Below are positions 33,132 to 44,715 of a stretch of 64,000 bases of DNA, one piece after another (within the stretch, counting starts at the first letter, position 1; every line of letters begins with the position of its first letter). The notes below the pieces were generated by a model. That model searched no databases. It saw only the letters and a program-made list of their open reading frames with translations, and was not told where the DNA came from. The position numbers and the translations under genes are program-made. The stretch comes from Pisolithus tinctorius (taxonomy: Eukaryota > Basidiomycota > Agaricomycetes > Boletales > Pisolithaceae): contig JANFAH010000001.1 in assembly GCA_024663395.1 (NCBI GenBank), positions 2,976,001-3,040,000 of the forward strand, in the 5' to 3' direction.

Positions 33132-34644
33132 ATGCAACGCCCCAATCCCGACCTCACGAGACATGGCGCCGTGGCGGAACATTCCGGTCCATCCAATGCT
33201 AGGACATATTCCTATGACCTGGGATCCCCTTGCGGTTCAGATATTGATGACCTCGGAAATTTGGTTTATTCGGATGTTCACAAAATGGATGCGGACATGG
33301 ACGGTACGAATTCCTTTATCTTTCACCATGCCTCCTACCACTCGTAGTTCCGCAGATGACCTTGACGCTTCCTTGATCTCACAATCCTTAAACCCCGATG
33401 GGACCCCCAAACGTCCCATGAATGCTTTCATGATCTTTGCACGTAGAAGGCGACCTCAAATATCAGCAGAGAATCAGTCTATGCGCACTGGTGACATAAG
33501 TAAGATACTTAGTCGAGAGTGGAACTCGATGGACCCGGTTAGATTCTAACGTTGCCATCTTGGGATACAAAACTGAACTCACATGTACCCTCAGTCAGAA
33601 AAGCAATTTTACTTGGACCAAGCCAAACAATTGAAGGACAACTTTAACCAGAAGTACCCGGACTATGTTTACAGACGCAGACCCAATAATAGTAGGAGAC
33701 GTAGGAAGACGGATGCGGCTATCGGATCTTCGTCGGAGTTGCATTCTACCGCCGACGATTGCATCCCAGATGGCCCAGATCCTTCGTCCGTTGACACGGA
33801 TGAACCCCCATACGGCGTTCAAGACAACTGTTACTCGACCGTTACAGCTGAGGCATCTAGTGATCGTTACGTGGCACCTCGTACCAGGGAATCCACCCAT
33901 CCTCCTGGCGATGCACTAGTTTACCGGCCACCAAGTGACATACCCTATCACCCCTCTCACCACGGGCGATCTTCCGATGTTGCCTTGCGATTTCCTATGC
34001 AGGCTCCTGCTGGCGCGCTGGAGTCGACACCTCTCTACCAGCCCTACCCACCACCTCAAATACACCCACCGTACTTTTCTGGACCAAGTGGCGAGGGTGA
34101 GGGTTGGCCATCATCCTCTAGAGGGGAATCGGCGCGCATCCATGTTCAAAACTGGCCGAGTGGTCAAGGACCCGTGCACTCCGGAGAGGACGGCCGCCAT
34201 GGATACGAGCAACAAGTGCCCTCTCACCAGTGGGTAGGTGCAGGACAATCCGAGTCCAGTGGACCACCCAGAGTCCATCCATCCTATAACTTGCCAACAC
34301 TCACCTCCGCACTCCTCCCGGTACAACGCAGTTCGCAGGGCAATTATTCCTCTCTTGTACCTTCACAACCCATGGTTGCTGGTCAACAGTACCCCGCTGC
34401 CCCCGCAATGCAAGGCATTTCCCTGCAAGGTAGACCAGGCGACAGCTACGACTCCATGGGTTATCCTTCCCAACCTGCTCCACAGTCAAACTATGTTTCA
34501 GTCCCCTCCTCAGCCAGCGGTCCCTATCAGTCCGTCAGGAACGTTGTGTCCTCCTCACAACCTTCGACTAGTCAGTCTCGTGTACATCCATCTTCTGCCT
34601 CTGGCTCAGGATTGGATACCTCGCAACAGCAACACAGATATTGA
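33132..34644 (+). CDS. HMG-box (MATA_HMG/SOX-like) transcription factor
   Basis: Starts at ATG 33132 (MQRPNPDLTRHGAVAEHS). A first intron has donor gtacga near 33303 and acceptor ccgcag, joining DADMD to DDLDASLISQSLNP. A second intron occupies 33538-33594. The HMG box spans GTPKRPMNAFMIFARRRRP, ISKILSREWNSMDP|SEKQFY and YPDYVYRRRPNNSRRRRK, with the RPMNAF core of sequence-specific SOX/MATA HMG proteins. The C-terminal 270 residues are Pro, Ser, Gln and Tyr rich and probably disordered activation or repression sequence. Fungal relatives include Ste11, Prf1 and Rox1. It would bind bent A/T-rich sites in the nucleus. No mating-type neighbours (homeodomain, pheromone, MIP) are seen, so a mating-locus role is not indicated. 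An upstream extension of the first exon cannot be excluded. Confidence 0.85.
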
Positions 34645-37315
34645 CCAGGGGAGACTGCAGACGGCTAAAAAATCTTCATGGACTCTACACGCCTTTCATT
34701 TCCACCGACTACATTCTTTATGAGAATGCCAAGCTTCCTTTTCGCATGCTGTCGCTGTTAGCACTTTCCCTTCACTATCGCATCCTGCAATGTATACTAT
34801 TGTCAAGTACGTTCGATTGGTATATGGATTATGCATTGGCTATGCCTTATCACTACTGATGATCTGTTCTGTGGTAATCGTGTAATGTGTTCCCGGTGCG
34901 CTGAGAGTTCTGAAGGCTGTCATTTTTCTTTGGCATCTGGGAAACAGCTACGCGACGCGACTGTTGACAACTCTTTCGCACTTGAGCAAGCCCTCTCATT
35001 GGCCAATAAGTGTTTTACCAAGCGCGAAAGAAGTCTTACGACAAGTCACTTCCAAACGGAGGCACCCATACGCTGCTCATCCCCTCGGGAAGTTTTGCAG
35101 ACGCTGGGATCGACCGGTTAACAGCGATGCCGTTACCATTGAGTCACTCTTCCATACAAAAAGTTGTTACTAATACTTTGTCCTGCTGCAGGTCGTTTTA
35201 CCGTTCAATGCGAGGGAAATTTTTAGTTCAGTCTGTTATCCTTTAGCTTGAACAAATATGCCTAGCAGCAGTCTAGCAGCCCACAAAAATTTATTAATCC
35301 CATTACAGGACACGGAGGTCATTTTACAGTAAATTTTTCGAAGTTTTGTGTGGAGCACACTTGAAGAGTGCTACTCTGCGGAACCACGGGCAAGTGAGAC
35401 ACGTTGCGGGAACCCTTCGGTTAGCCGTGCTCCATTCCCCTTCATGTCATAATTTTCAAACCGCCACATCTTCCAAACTGACATAGGGTTATCTATCTGC
35501 CGTAGATCCAATCCCGTCCGCGAGGCCTACCAGTAGCATGACTTATGATATTTGGAGCTCAGCAGTGAAGCTTGGTCGGGGTTTCTCGCTGATCTCTGTG
35601 AACATCACGTCTTCCATGGCGGCTGGCAACACTATACGCGTTCAAAATTCTCTGGACCCATAATCTAGGAGCGTGCAACATACCCAGCTTTGTCCTTCAT
35701 TTCCCCGACTCGGTTTATTCCCAGCCAATCTACACTAACTCGTCACCGCGTCCTCATTACCACATACCGAGCGCAAACCACGCCCCGGTAAGCGCGGTGG
35801 TAATTCATCACAATTCGGCGGCCTGGGAAGATTGTTGGGCCGGGTGCATCAACATGATCGCCGTGAATTGAATTGAGTCTGGGCACGAAGCGCGTGAAGG
35901 CACACGTGGGCCACTTCGGTACATATATTGGTGCTTGGGGTGAGAGGGAGGTCTGAAAGCATGTATTACAAGGCTCATTCAAGACTGGAGGATTGCGAGG
36001 GGCATACTGGTATTCTTGTCATGGAGTCCACACTAATTTCGACCCCCAAACAGTAGTGAACCATTTCCTTCGCTTCACGAGGGGATGAAAACCGAGCTCG
36101 GTAACCGACCGGTGGAAGTCGTGCCGGTCGCCATTTTCTCCACCACAGGGGGGCCATCCACTGGGAAACGGAGGAGTAGAGACCGCTAACAACCCTGGAC
36201 AAGCAAGGGAAAAGAGAGTTCAGGAAGGACTGCGGCCCATACCCATCACACGTGGGAGAAGGCTGATCCAGGCAGTAACGCAGGGCACCTGTGACCCATG
36301 TGAACTGGCGATTCTTTTGTACATGCATGTCCAGGCTTTTTGATGTAGTCGAAATTTGCCTCCATAATGCCTCAGCTGAGAGGGAGGTGCTGGCAGACCA
36401 GACCGCACGCCCGACCTAGAGCTTTGGACGAAGGGATTATTTCATGGGGCCGTAGAGCAGACAGAACAAAGGGCGGAACTCAGACTGCCGGCGGATATTC
36501 CTAGCTACCGAGGAAGGGAAATACACAACCAGCTCAGAAAAAGAAAAGAAAAGAAATAAAAAAGCAAATTATGAAAATAGACCAAGCTGAAAATTGTAGC
36601 GGTACCCGTTTCTGGGTTTAAAACCCAGAACTTGCAGGGAAGTACTTACTGAACACAGTACAATCGCCACGTCCACGTAAAGGATGCCAGAGGCTTGCTG
36701 AAATTTCAGGACGTGTAATCTCTAAACCCTTGAAATGTTTGAATTGGTGGACAGAACAAATGCGTGGGCTGTCTCGTCAGGACGTGATCATTAGACGCGT
36801 GGGCACTCACTGCAACTGATAATTCAATTGAATTGCAAGCGCCTCCGGGGTTTCCTTTCCTTTCCGTTCCTGGTCGGTGGCTATGAACTGCATGGAACCA
36901 ATAGGATTTAATTTCTTCTTTTACATTTTCCCAATCTCTAGATGTATGTCTTTTGGAGTTTGGGAGGATTGCAGGTAGTTTGAGTGGTAGTAAACGACCC
37001 AATACGGAACAACTGGGGACATTGACTCCAAGTTCTCTGTCAAGACTGCTGAGTAGTTCAACAAGACAAGCTAAGGTAGAAATCATTTATTCCTCTCTAC
37101 ATTTGAGGATGAAGACATGACTGCGCCGGGATAATAAATTGTTTCTTTTTCAGGATACAAAATAACGGACATCAAGAATGCAGATCGCGAAACTGAGAAA
37201 TACGAGATAGACTGTGAATTTCGCATCCATATATAGATTAAAGGGGAAACTTACACCAAAACTACGACTCTTGACTGTACGCAGTACTATGACTGGTCCG
37301 CCTCCACTCGGTGGC
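34645..37315. other. Gene-poor region with A-rich tract and palindrome
   Basis: 2.7 kb without a supported gene. It contains an A/G-rich tract near 36537-36565 and a perfect palindrome at 36610-36630. A 126-codon open frame on the minus strand (36706-37086, starting MISTLACLVELLSSLDRELG) has no recognised domain. Confidence 0.4.
36610..36630. repeat. Perfect 10-base-arm palindrome with 1-base centre
   Basis: The left arm TTCTGGGTTT (36610-36619) and right arm AAACCCAGAA (36621-36630) are exact reverse complements around a single A. It lies in gene-free DNA. Confidence 0.9.
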
Positions 37316-37564
37316 CTACGCAGGCACCAAAATATCGCCCCAGGTCCTGGCAGAGAAGACTCCGGCAGCAAAAACAGCAACTCCTGTAATGATGCTAATG
37401 TTTCCCGAAACCTTTTCCGGAGCGAAAATTTCTTCCCGTATGAAGCGGGAGAGCGCAGACTCGTTGGGGTCATGGATGGCACGCCTGGGAGGGGGAGCAC
37501 CAAACAAGCCTGGGACTGAATTTTGCGGTGGTGCTCTGCGTGCCATATTAGCGATGTTATTCAA
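37316..37564 (-). CDS. Small single-span membrane protein, Tom6-like (mitochondrial outer membrane)
   Basis: A single-exon frame of 82 codons starting MNNIANMARRAPPQNSVPG; the second Met (37546) is an equally good start. A basic, Pro-rich N-terminus is followed by SALSRFIREEIFAPEKVSGN and one hydrophobic helix ISIITGVAVFAAGVFSA, with RTWGDILVPA at the very end. Yeast Tom6 has the same plan: an F-rich amphipathic entry, one C-terminal membrane helix with a GVAF core, and a tail ending in LAPQL. Tom6 stabilises the TOM40 import pore. The identity rests on this pattern only, and other small tail-anchored mitochondrial proteins would look similar. Confidence 0.5.
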   Translation of the reverse strand: MNNIANMARRAPPQNSVPGLFGAPPPRRAIHDPNESALSRFIREEIFAPEKVSGNISIITGVAVFAAGVFSARTWGDILVPA

Positions 37565-38609
37565 TTGTCTTCGCTGGCGAGAGTGGGCTGCGTTGCAGGT
37601 TGGGGCCTAGAAATTGAAGTGGTGAAGCCGCCAGTTCGGCATTCTCCAGACTTTTCATCCTTACGTAATAAGAGCTTAGGTGGCAGTGTAACTGAATTCC
37701 CCGGGGCGAATGATGTATTTACTCCGGTACAACGGACTAGTTTGTGCAAAGTTTGTGTAGTAGCTATGAAGCTAAAATCGCGTCCTAATAGGCTGGATGA
37801 CCAGGCGTCATTCTTACATATAAATAGCCCTGGCCGGGGTTTCCGGCAACCGCACTTCGAAGAGTTGCAGCACGTCACGGTGACGGGTCCCGCCGATGAT
37901 GAGACCCGGATGAGACACCAGGGGAAATCCGTGGATCTACTCGAGGTGGGTTAATACTGTTAGCGCCTTATGCGCGACTCTAGAATGTTTTATACACAAG
38001 AGCAGCTATGACGCGATGTGGAAGATAACCGACCGAGCTTCTAGCATCAGGAAACCAAGGAAAAGGTGCAACTCTTGTCAGTGTTTCATGTTATTATGCC
38101 CTCCGCAGAGCACTGCAGCGTGGCATCGATACTGAGTGCTGCACCACCGACACTTGAGTGGCTCCGTCCGACCACGAGTAAGCCGAACATAGCGCATAGC
38201 ATCGGAGAGCTCAACCTAGTAAACGGAACAGCACCACAGCGGTCAGATCGTCCGAGAAACTTAAGGTGATGAGTCAGACCAAGTCAATTATACTGGACCT
38301 GTGACAAGGATTCAAAAACTGTCGAAAGAAGAGGACAACTTAGACTTTTGGAAATGTTTTCCCAGACTTCTCTCGGGGCTGTGAATGTCAAGGGTTCACT
38401 TTCATATGTGGTTGAGCTTGAGCGCCTGTATAGCACACCACCTACCGAAATAGCCGGTTCACGCTGGTCAACACTTCTCGGTCTTGTTGCTACCCTTATC
38501 TTGCAGTACCACCTTGGAAACCTACGAACGGCAGTATCTCAGAAGACTCCAGGTGCAGAGACTCGGAGAGAGCATCACGTACCTTGCAAGCGACCAATAA
38601 AAACGTAGG
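37565..38609. other. Divergent intergenic region, Tom6-like / kinase
   Basis: About 1 kb between two divergent start codons. Open frames here (37523-37954, 38348-38608) show no domain. It is expected to hold both promoters. Confidence 0.4.
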
Positions 38610-40744
38610 ATGAGGCACCTTTCGTTGAAGGATGCGCTTCTGCCCCAGCCGCCAAGTTTCTGCAAGAAGCAACTCTATGAAGTCCACGAAGTTTTGGGTA
38701 CGGGAACTTTTGGGAAGGTGGTGGTAGGTATCTCGTCTTCTGCTAACCAGTATCCCCTTTTTTATATACTTTTATTTGAACGGTACCTGACGGTTTTCTG
38801 CGGTCAGAGAGCAACCTGGACGGTTCCACCAGATTTGATAGAGGTCGCGAAGTCTGGAGCGGCCGCATCGCCTAGTACCTTCGGCCATCCTCGTGGTTCA
38901 AGCTCGATACCCATCTTGCATCCTCACCTAATCCACCATGGGCAACGCACGCCAGGATCTCCTGGGTCGTCCTCTTCTGCATATTCAGAGAAGAACGCTG
39001 TAACTACCAAGGAGGTGGCTCTGAAAGTCATTCCGAAGAAGAAGGTAAAAGGAAACGAGGAGGCTGTCTGGGGGGAGATGGAAATGTTGAAAGGCCTCGA
39101 CCACCCCAATATTGTGAGACTACCCCTCTTTCTAAATAAAGCCTCATCTTTCCCTTGTGAAGGTCAAATTTTACGAGTGGTTTGAGTCAAGAAGCAAATA
39201 CTATCTCTCATTTGAGCTCGCGGTCGGCGGCGAGCTATTTGAGAGGATCATCCAACGAGGCAAATTTACCGAAAGCGACGCCGTTGTTGTTGTACGGTAC
39301 GCCACTTGATAGAACTCTTCAAGTAGTTCGTCTCACGCATGTCCTAGATCAATTTTGTCCGGCGTGAAGTATCTACACGACCATGATATAGTACATCGTG
39401 ACTTGAAGTGCGTACCTTTCTGCACGTAGTGTGTTTGTCGACCGGTCTGATCCCTCTAATATCCAGACCGGAGAACATTCTGTATCGAACCAAGGACCCT
39501 AACAGTGATGTTGTAATTGTTGACTTTGGAATGTACGACTTGTGGTTCTATCTCCGAAGTGGCTCATCCAGTGCTTTCCCATAGTGCAAAACATTTGCAT
39601 TCCTCCACCGAGCAACTCCAGTCTTTGGCTGGAAGTCTTGGCTATGTAGCACCAGAAGTATTAAACCATTTGGGGCATGGGAAAGCTGTGGATATTTGGT
39701 CGACTGGGTGAGCATTGCCTTTTGATGCCCTGAGCGACATCTATCACTCAGATTTTGAGCAGAATCATCACATATGTATTACTTTGTGGCTATACTCCCT
39801 TCAGGTCAGACGACCCCAAAGAGATTATTAGGGAGACCACAGACGCGAAGTTTGAGTTTCACGAAGCTTACTGGAGCAAGGTATCCGGTGAAGGCGAGTG
39901 GATCACCTACTTTCTGAACACCATTGTCTGACACAAAAAGCAGCGAAATCTTTCATTAGGCTCCTGCTTAACCCGGACCCTTCGAAGCGACCAACTGCCG
40001 AAGAGGCCCTCAATCACCACGTTTGTTTCAGCTCTTTTGGTACATTATGGAGATCTAACTGACTTACAGTGGCTAACGGCTTACGAGCCGTCCACGGACC
40101 ACGACCTTGGTGCAGGACTACGTGAGAACTTCAACCCCCGCAAGCGGTGGCGTTCAGCTATCACGTCAGCGCGAGTGCTAGCCCGCCTTGGTAAAGTTGC
40201 GAATTCACGCACGAGGGGGTCTAGTGTATCAAGCGCAGGCAGCGGCGGGTGGGGTGAGGATCATACCAGAGGCGATGATCCTCGGGATAATAACGAGGCT
40301 GGAGCTAGCAATGCAGAAGACGCACATGAAGTTTCCCAAGCTCTGCAAAAGCTGTCTATTGGCAGCGAAGATCCTGGTTCCAACGACAACATTAAGGTCA
40401 CTTGTCCGGACGAAGACCTGGTGGATGGCCAGCGTAAGGCAGAAGATTTCACGACCTTGGATTCTTTCAGTGGGCCCGACGAGTCCAGTGTAAAGGAAAC
40501 TGTGCCGAATTGTAATGATCAAATTACCGAGCTCCATCCCGAGCGGTCTACAGTTCAGCTTAGTGAGGTGACCCCTATTTCCGCACCTTCCTCAACTCTT
40601 CAGACAGAAAGGCGTAGCCACGACGAGTTGAAGATGCCTGGCAGTTTTTACGTCGCGGATGGAACATGGGAGAAGAGTATTTGGCAGCGCGGAGGGGGCC
40701 GCACTTCGTCATTACGGGACTTCTTCCGAAAGCTCGGCTTGTAG
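38610..40744 (+). CDS. Calcium/calmodulin-dependent-type Ser/Thr protein kinase (CaMK family)
   Basis: Starts at 38610 ([20 protein letters not shown]). Kinase motifs occur in order: the Gly loop [11 protein letters not shown]; the ATP-binding lysine in [91 protein letters not shown]; and [16 protein letters not shown]. Splice sites interrupt the HRDLKPEN and DFG motifs but leave them intact after joining. After the catalytic domain, [20 protein letters not shown] resembles the autoinhibitory and calmodulin-binding helix of CaMKs. A 170-residue Ser/Glu-rich tail ends at 40744. Between the Gly loop and the lysine is an unusual insertion of about 60 residues, rich in Pro, Ser and His. It is probably a cytosolic calcium-responsive kinase. 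At least six short introns are used. Confidence 0.88.
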
Positions 40745-40917
40745 AGTTTGGCCTTCATAGTCCCATCGTTTCTCGAATTCTACTGTACCGTCTTGCGCTA
40801 TCTTATAGCTGTATGATTATCTCTATATGTAGTAGATGTCGGAACCGAAATAGTTCAGTGAAGTAGGCTAACGTCGTGGCTCCACTTCGTAGGTCTTGTT
40901 AGTGACTATGGCTGTTA

Positions 40918-42479
40918 GTCGTCCCAAGAATATTCTGATTATTGGAGGTGGCCCTTGCGGGTTGGTGACGCTCCGAAACTGTCTCGAAAGGGGTGAGTTC
41001 GACGATGTTCAGCTTGTCGAGCGGCGGGACGATATAGGGGGGATCTGGTAAGTATTTCCTGATGGCAATTGCAAATCATTGATCGCCACTACGCTCCAGG
41101 AATCGTGCAGAGGATGATCCTGCAGTTCCAGATGATGATGCAGGCGGGCATCACACAGATCGTCGGCCACCGCGCTGGACATCTCCTGCGTATCCCGGGA
41201 TGATAGGCAATGTACTCCCTGAATTCTTGGCGTTCTCAGGACAACCTTTCCCACCTTCTCCGAGGCCCGACCAGCCGTTCCCTACTCTTCAGGAGACGCA
41301 CGCATATCTGAGAGATTTTGCACGTCCACTTCTAGATCAGGGGAAGATCCGGCTCAACCACGAGGTTGTAAGCGTTGAGGAGATCGACCAGAGAGACGGG
41401 TTTGGATGGAGAGTTGTTATCAGAGACTGGAAGCAGGGTGGCATAGAGAAAGAGGAACGATGGGAGGCGATCGTCATCTCGACCGTGTGGTTTGACAATC
41501 CATATTTTCCTCGTGTTGATGGACTTGATGCCATTAAGGAGGCTGGGAGGGTTCGACACGCCATCTCTTGGGCAGGTCCGAAAAATTACGAGGGCAAAGT
41601 GAAAATCACTCTCCTACACGGTGGTGCTTTGCATACTGACGATTGGGACAGCGTGTCTTGGTTATTGGAAATGCCAACTCGGCAAACGAGATGGCAGCCC
41701 AGCTCGCACCGCTAGCCCAGCTTCCAGTGTATCGTTCCACACGGCGGGTATCCATCTTTCCCTCATTGCCAGATGAGCGCATAAAAGACGTTGGTCCAGT
41801 TGTGCGGTACGAATACCATCCTTCCGAGGCGGGGGGCAAGGTCGTTGTCCACCTTCAGGATGGGATCATTCCCAACATTGACTACGTTGTATTCGGAACT
41901 GGGTATTATCCACACGTACCTTACCTTCGCGTACTCGAAACCAAGCCGATATCTGTGTTCGGGATCAAGAACCCGCCGAATGAAGCATTCATACGCCAGC
42001 TAGTTCCTCTGACTGGTCAGGAAATTCATCCTATGCGGGTCCCCTCACTTTTTCGTCAAGTACTATACTCGCACAATCCCACTCTAGCCTTCATTGGAGC
42101 CCTGATATCGTTCATACCCTTCACATTTTCAGATCTCACTAGTACATGGCTCGCTCTCGTCTGGTCAGGACATATCGAGATACCGGATACCATCCAACGA
42201 AGGCTCCAGGACGAGCAAGACAGACTGAACACCTTGGAAACTCTGCGGTCCCAGACAGACAACCCATCTGACCTTGTCTCATTCCATTTCCTTGGTCAGT
42301 ACGAGTTACCATATGCAAAGGTTGCAAGAGCAGAAGTCGTGCAGGCAAATCCTGCTCTGGAAGACATTTTGGCAAAATGGGACGATCCGCAGGATAACCG
42401 ACGCTTTGCGATGTATGCCACTAAGCTAGATAGCTTGTATACTCCTGCCGAAAGAAGGAAGCCAGAAGTGGCAGAGTAA
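40918..42479 (+). CDS. Flavin-containing monooxygenase (FMO-like)
   Basis: Starts at ATG 40918. The N-terminal FAD Rossmann motif is NILIIGGGPCGLVTLRNC, followed by LVERRDDIGGIWNRAED across the first intron. A second intron (donor gtgaaa near 41600) joins NYEGK to RVLVIGNANSANEMAAQL, the NADPH-binding motif, where GNANSA replaces the usual GxGxSG. VVFGTGYYPHVPYL matches the FATGY-type motif of this class. The C-terminal third has a hydrophobic stretch (LAFIGALISFIPFTFS). The predicted role is NADPH-dependent oxygenation of a soft nucleophile or ketone in secondary or xenobiotic metabolism; the substrate is unknown. The stop at 42479 is 216 bases from the converging glycosyltransferase. Length is about 470 residues, usual for the family. 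Confidence 0.88.
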
Positions 42480-42695
42480 TTCCGAGGCTTTTTCACCGTG
42501 TAAAAGCAATGATTCCACGAACTACCCATGTTCGCGTCATAGGCGGCTAACTATCTAGGGCTACTGCATAAAAAGTACAGCAGTACAACGTCTATCAGTC
42601 GGATATTACATCTCTATCTTCCCTCATTACACGAGCATATTCCAAGAGTAATCTGCGAAGAAGTCAACTAAGGGTCACCAAAAGCGCGGAATATG

Positions 42696-44715
42696 TTACC
42701 TAAACATATATGCAACCATATCCTCGGTCCTCCAGAAGGTTTTGCTCCATTCCCGTCCTACCCCCGCAATTTTACCAGCCATTTCCTCGTGAGCACCTCT
42801 TCCCAAAAGATCGCCCCGGAAGAAGGTCAACAGGTCGTGTACATCTGAGTAATCATATTTGACTGGTATATAATGAACCCAGGGTTGGATGCGATCCGTA
42901 AACCTGCGCGATCGGTTAGATTTCCCCTTGAAGACGGTAGTCAACTTCACCAACCATTCAGGGTATACTGTGGCTTTAAAAATTAAGGAGTTCGATGTCA
43001 TCAACCGCTTGAACCGGCTTGACCACCCATTTCCATCCACCTACGACACAACACTTTCATTGGCAAATCAGGCGGATGCAGAGGGTCATGATCACTCACA
43101 TCCAACACATACTTGTACTTCCCTGCCTCGGAAATGTTCTGATACCCTCGCCAATCATATATCTCCAAAAGTTCCTGGCATTCGTCCTCACCACAGGACA
43201 GTGGACGACCGGCGAAGGCGACGTCGAACAGTACGGGGTTTACGTCCGTCTTGTTTACTTCGTCCCCTGTACCAACCTTCTCAAACGGTGAAACGTGCGC
43301 AGGAAGGACAATTGTTGTGCCATTCTGCTCACTGACCAAAGCTACAAGTCGATTCCTCTGCGAGAGCTTCCACTCCTTCGTGGAATCATGACGTATACCT
43401 GTGTTCGCTCCCCTCCAAAGAAGCCGGTTATCAACCTTAAACTTGAACTCGGGATCGACTTCACGGGGAAGGACATCCTCAACCCACGATAGCGTCGGAG
43501 TTATGTGTATGTCTGAGTGTATTGCTGAAGAGCTATAAGAGAAGAGTGGAACAGGAGTCTGAAGACCGTACGGTCCGACGTTGTGAGCCACGAACTGGCC
43601 GTGTTCTCGTAACAACGAAGGGTGTTTGCACGGGTCCATAGCAGCTCGGTGGTCGTATATAAAGGACTTGGCATCCTTTGGAGTGTACAACTGCTTGGTA
43701 AGAGCGGGCGACTCAGGCGGACAAGCGGTGACCCATCCTCGCGTTCGAGGGCGCGGAAGTTCCTTCGTATCTGGTGCTAACACATGTACAATTTGAGATG
43801 CATGGACAACTAAACATATGACACCCAAAACGGGATCCTTCTTACCATTACCGGCGGCGGCGGCTTTCAATGTCATAGACCTCGTTTGGTAGTTGATGAA
43901 TACGGACGCACTGTCATGCGGAGAGAAGACGGCGCGGAAGGGCGGTAATAAGTGACCAATGTCCGCTAGCAACTTGAGCATCTGATTTCCGCCAACCAAG
44001 AGGTTCTCGCGTTTAGCAGGGTCTTCAGGCAGTTTGTCTGCAACGATGAGTACGGATCCACCTTCTTCTTTTCCGAGTGTATAAGTATCTTGGTGATGTT
44101 CCCATTCTGCCAGGATCCTCCTCAGATCCGCTGGTTTGATGCCCCAGAATGGCTGGAGGTCGTGATAGATCTGGTCGTATTCGTCTGGCAACTGGACATC
44201 GTGCTCCTGGACGTACTTCCACCTATGCAACATACAGCCTTGAGTGCCCTACCTATGTGTAAGCAAAGGACATACCATTTCCTGAATCCTGGCGGAGGCG
44301 CCCTACCATACCGCCTGCCATATTCAGCGACGAGCTGCTCGTAGGTCGTGCTAGCCTGGCCAAGTTTTGCCTTCCATGCAGCTTCCGCTCTCTCTGTAAG
44401 GTCGTAGACAGGGTGCCTCCCATCAGGATTTAGAAGGAGCAGTCCGTCTGGGCGAAAGAAGTGCGAAGGAAGGGAAGCGGAATCCTCCGTATGAAATATT
44501 ATTTGACCACCCAAGCCATGCTGACCCTTTGCGATACGAGTGGGGGTCCAACGAGGGTCGTCAAACGATCCGTTAACTACAGCATGAGAAACCAGGAAGA
44601 TCCTGTGGAATGTAATGAGGCCTATGCCCAGGAGGAGAACGGGCAAAAGGCGCCTCGTTCTCCGGCTGAAAGTCATAGGAAGGAAGACGAGTTGGAGGAA
44701 CCGTCGTCGTATCAT
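42696..44715 (-). CDS. CAP10-family glycosyltransferase (GT90, xylosyltransferase-like)
   Basis: Read from 44715 (MIRRRFLQLVFLPMTFSRRT; a second Met at residue 14 is possible) to 42696. It is a type II membrane protein: a short basic cytosolic end, one span RLLPVLLLGIGLITFHRIFL, then a stem and a lumenal catalytic domain. The GT90/CAP10 block is clear in SWVEDVLPREVDPEFKFKVD, NRLLWRGANTGIRHD, YKYVLDVDGNGWSSRFKRLM, TSNSLIFKATVYPEW, VHYIPVKYDYSDVHDLLTFF and FWRTEDMVAYMFR at the C-terminus. Relatives include Cryptococcus Cap10 and the xylosyltransferase Cxt1, which act in the Golgi on cell-surface glycans. Acceptor and donor cannot be read here. Four or more introns occur, including one that separates YLVKL-type extra codons from TDRIQPWVHYIP. 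Confidence 0.88.

Noticed and set aside
33132..34644. HMG-box gene as part of a mating-type locus
   Set aside because: No homeodomain, pheromone, receptor or MIP-type genes nearby, and basidiomycete mating loci are not normally defined by HMG genes.
36706..37086. 126-codon minus-strand open frame, considered as a retrotransposon gag fragment
   Set aside because: No zinc knuckle, protease or polymerase motif and no terminal repeats nearby; the resemblance was too vague.
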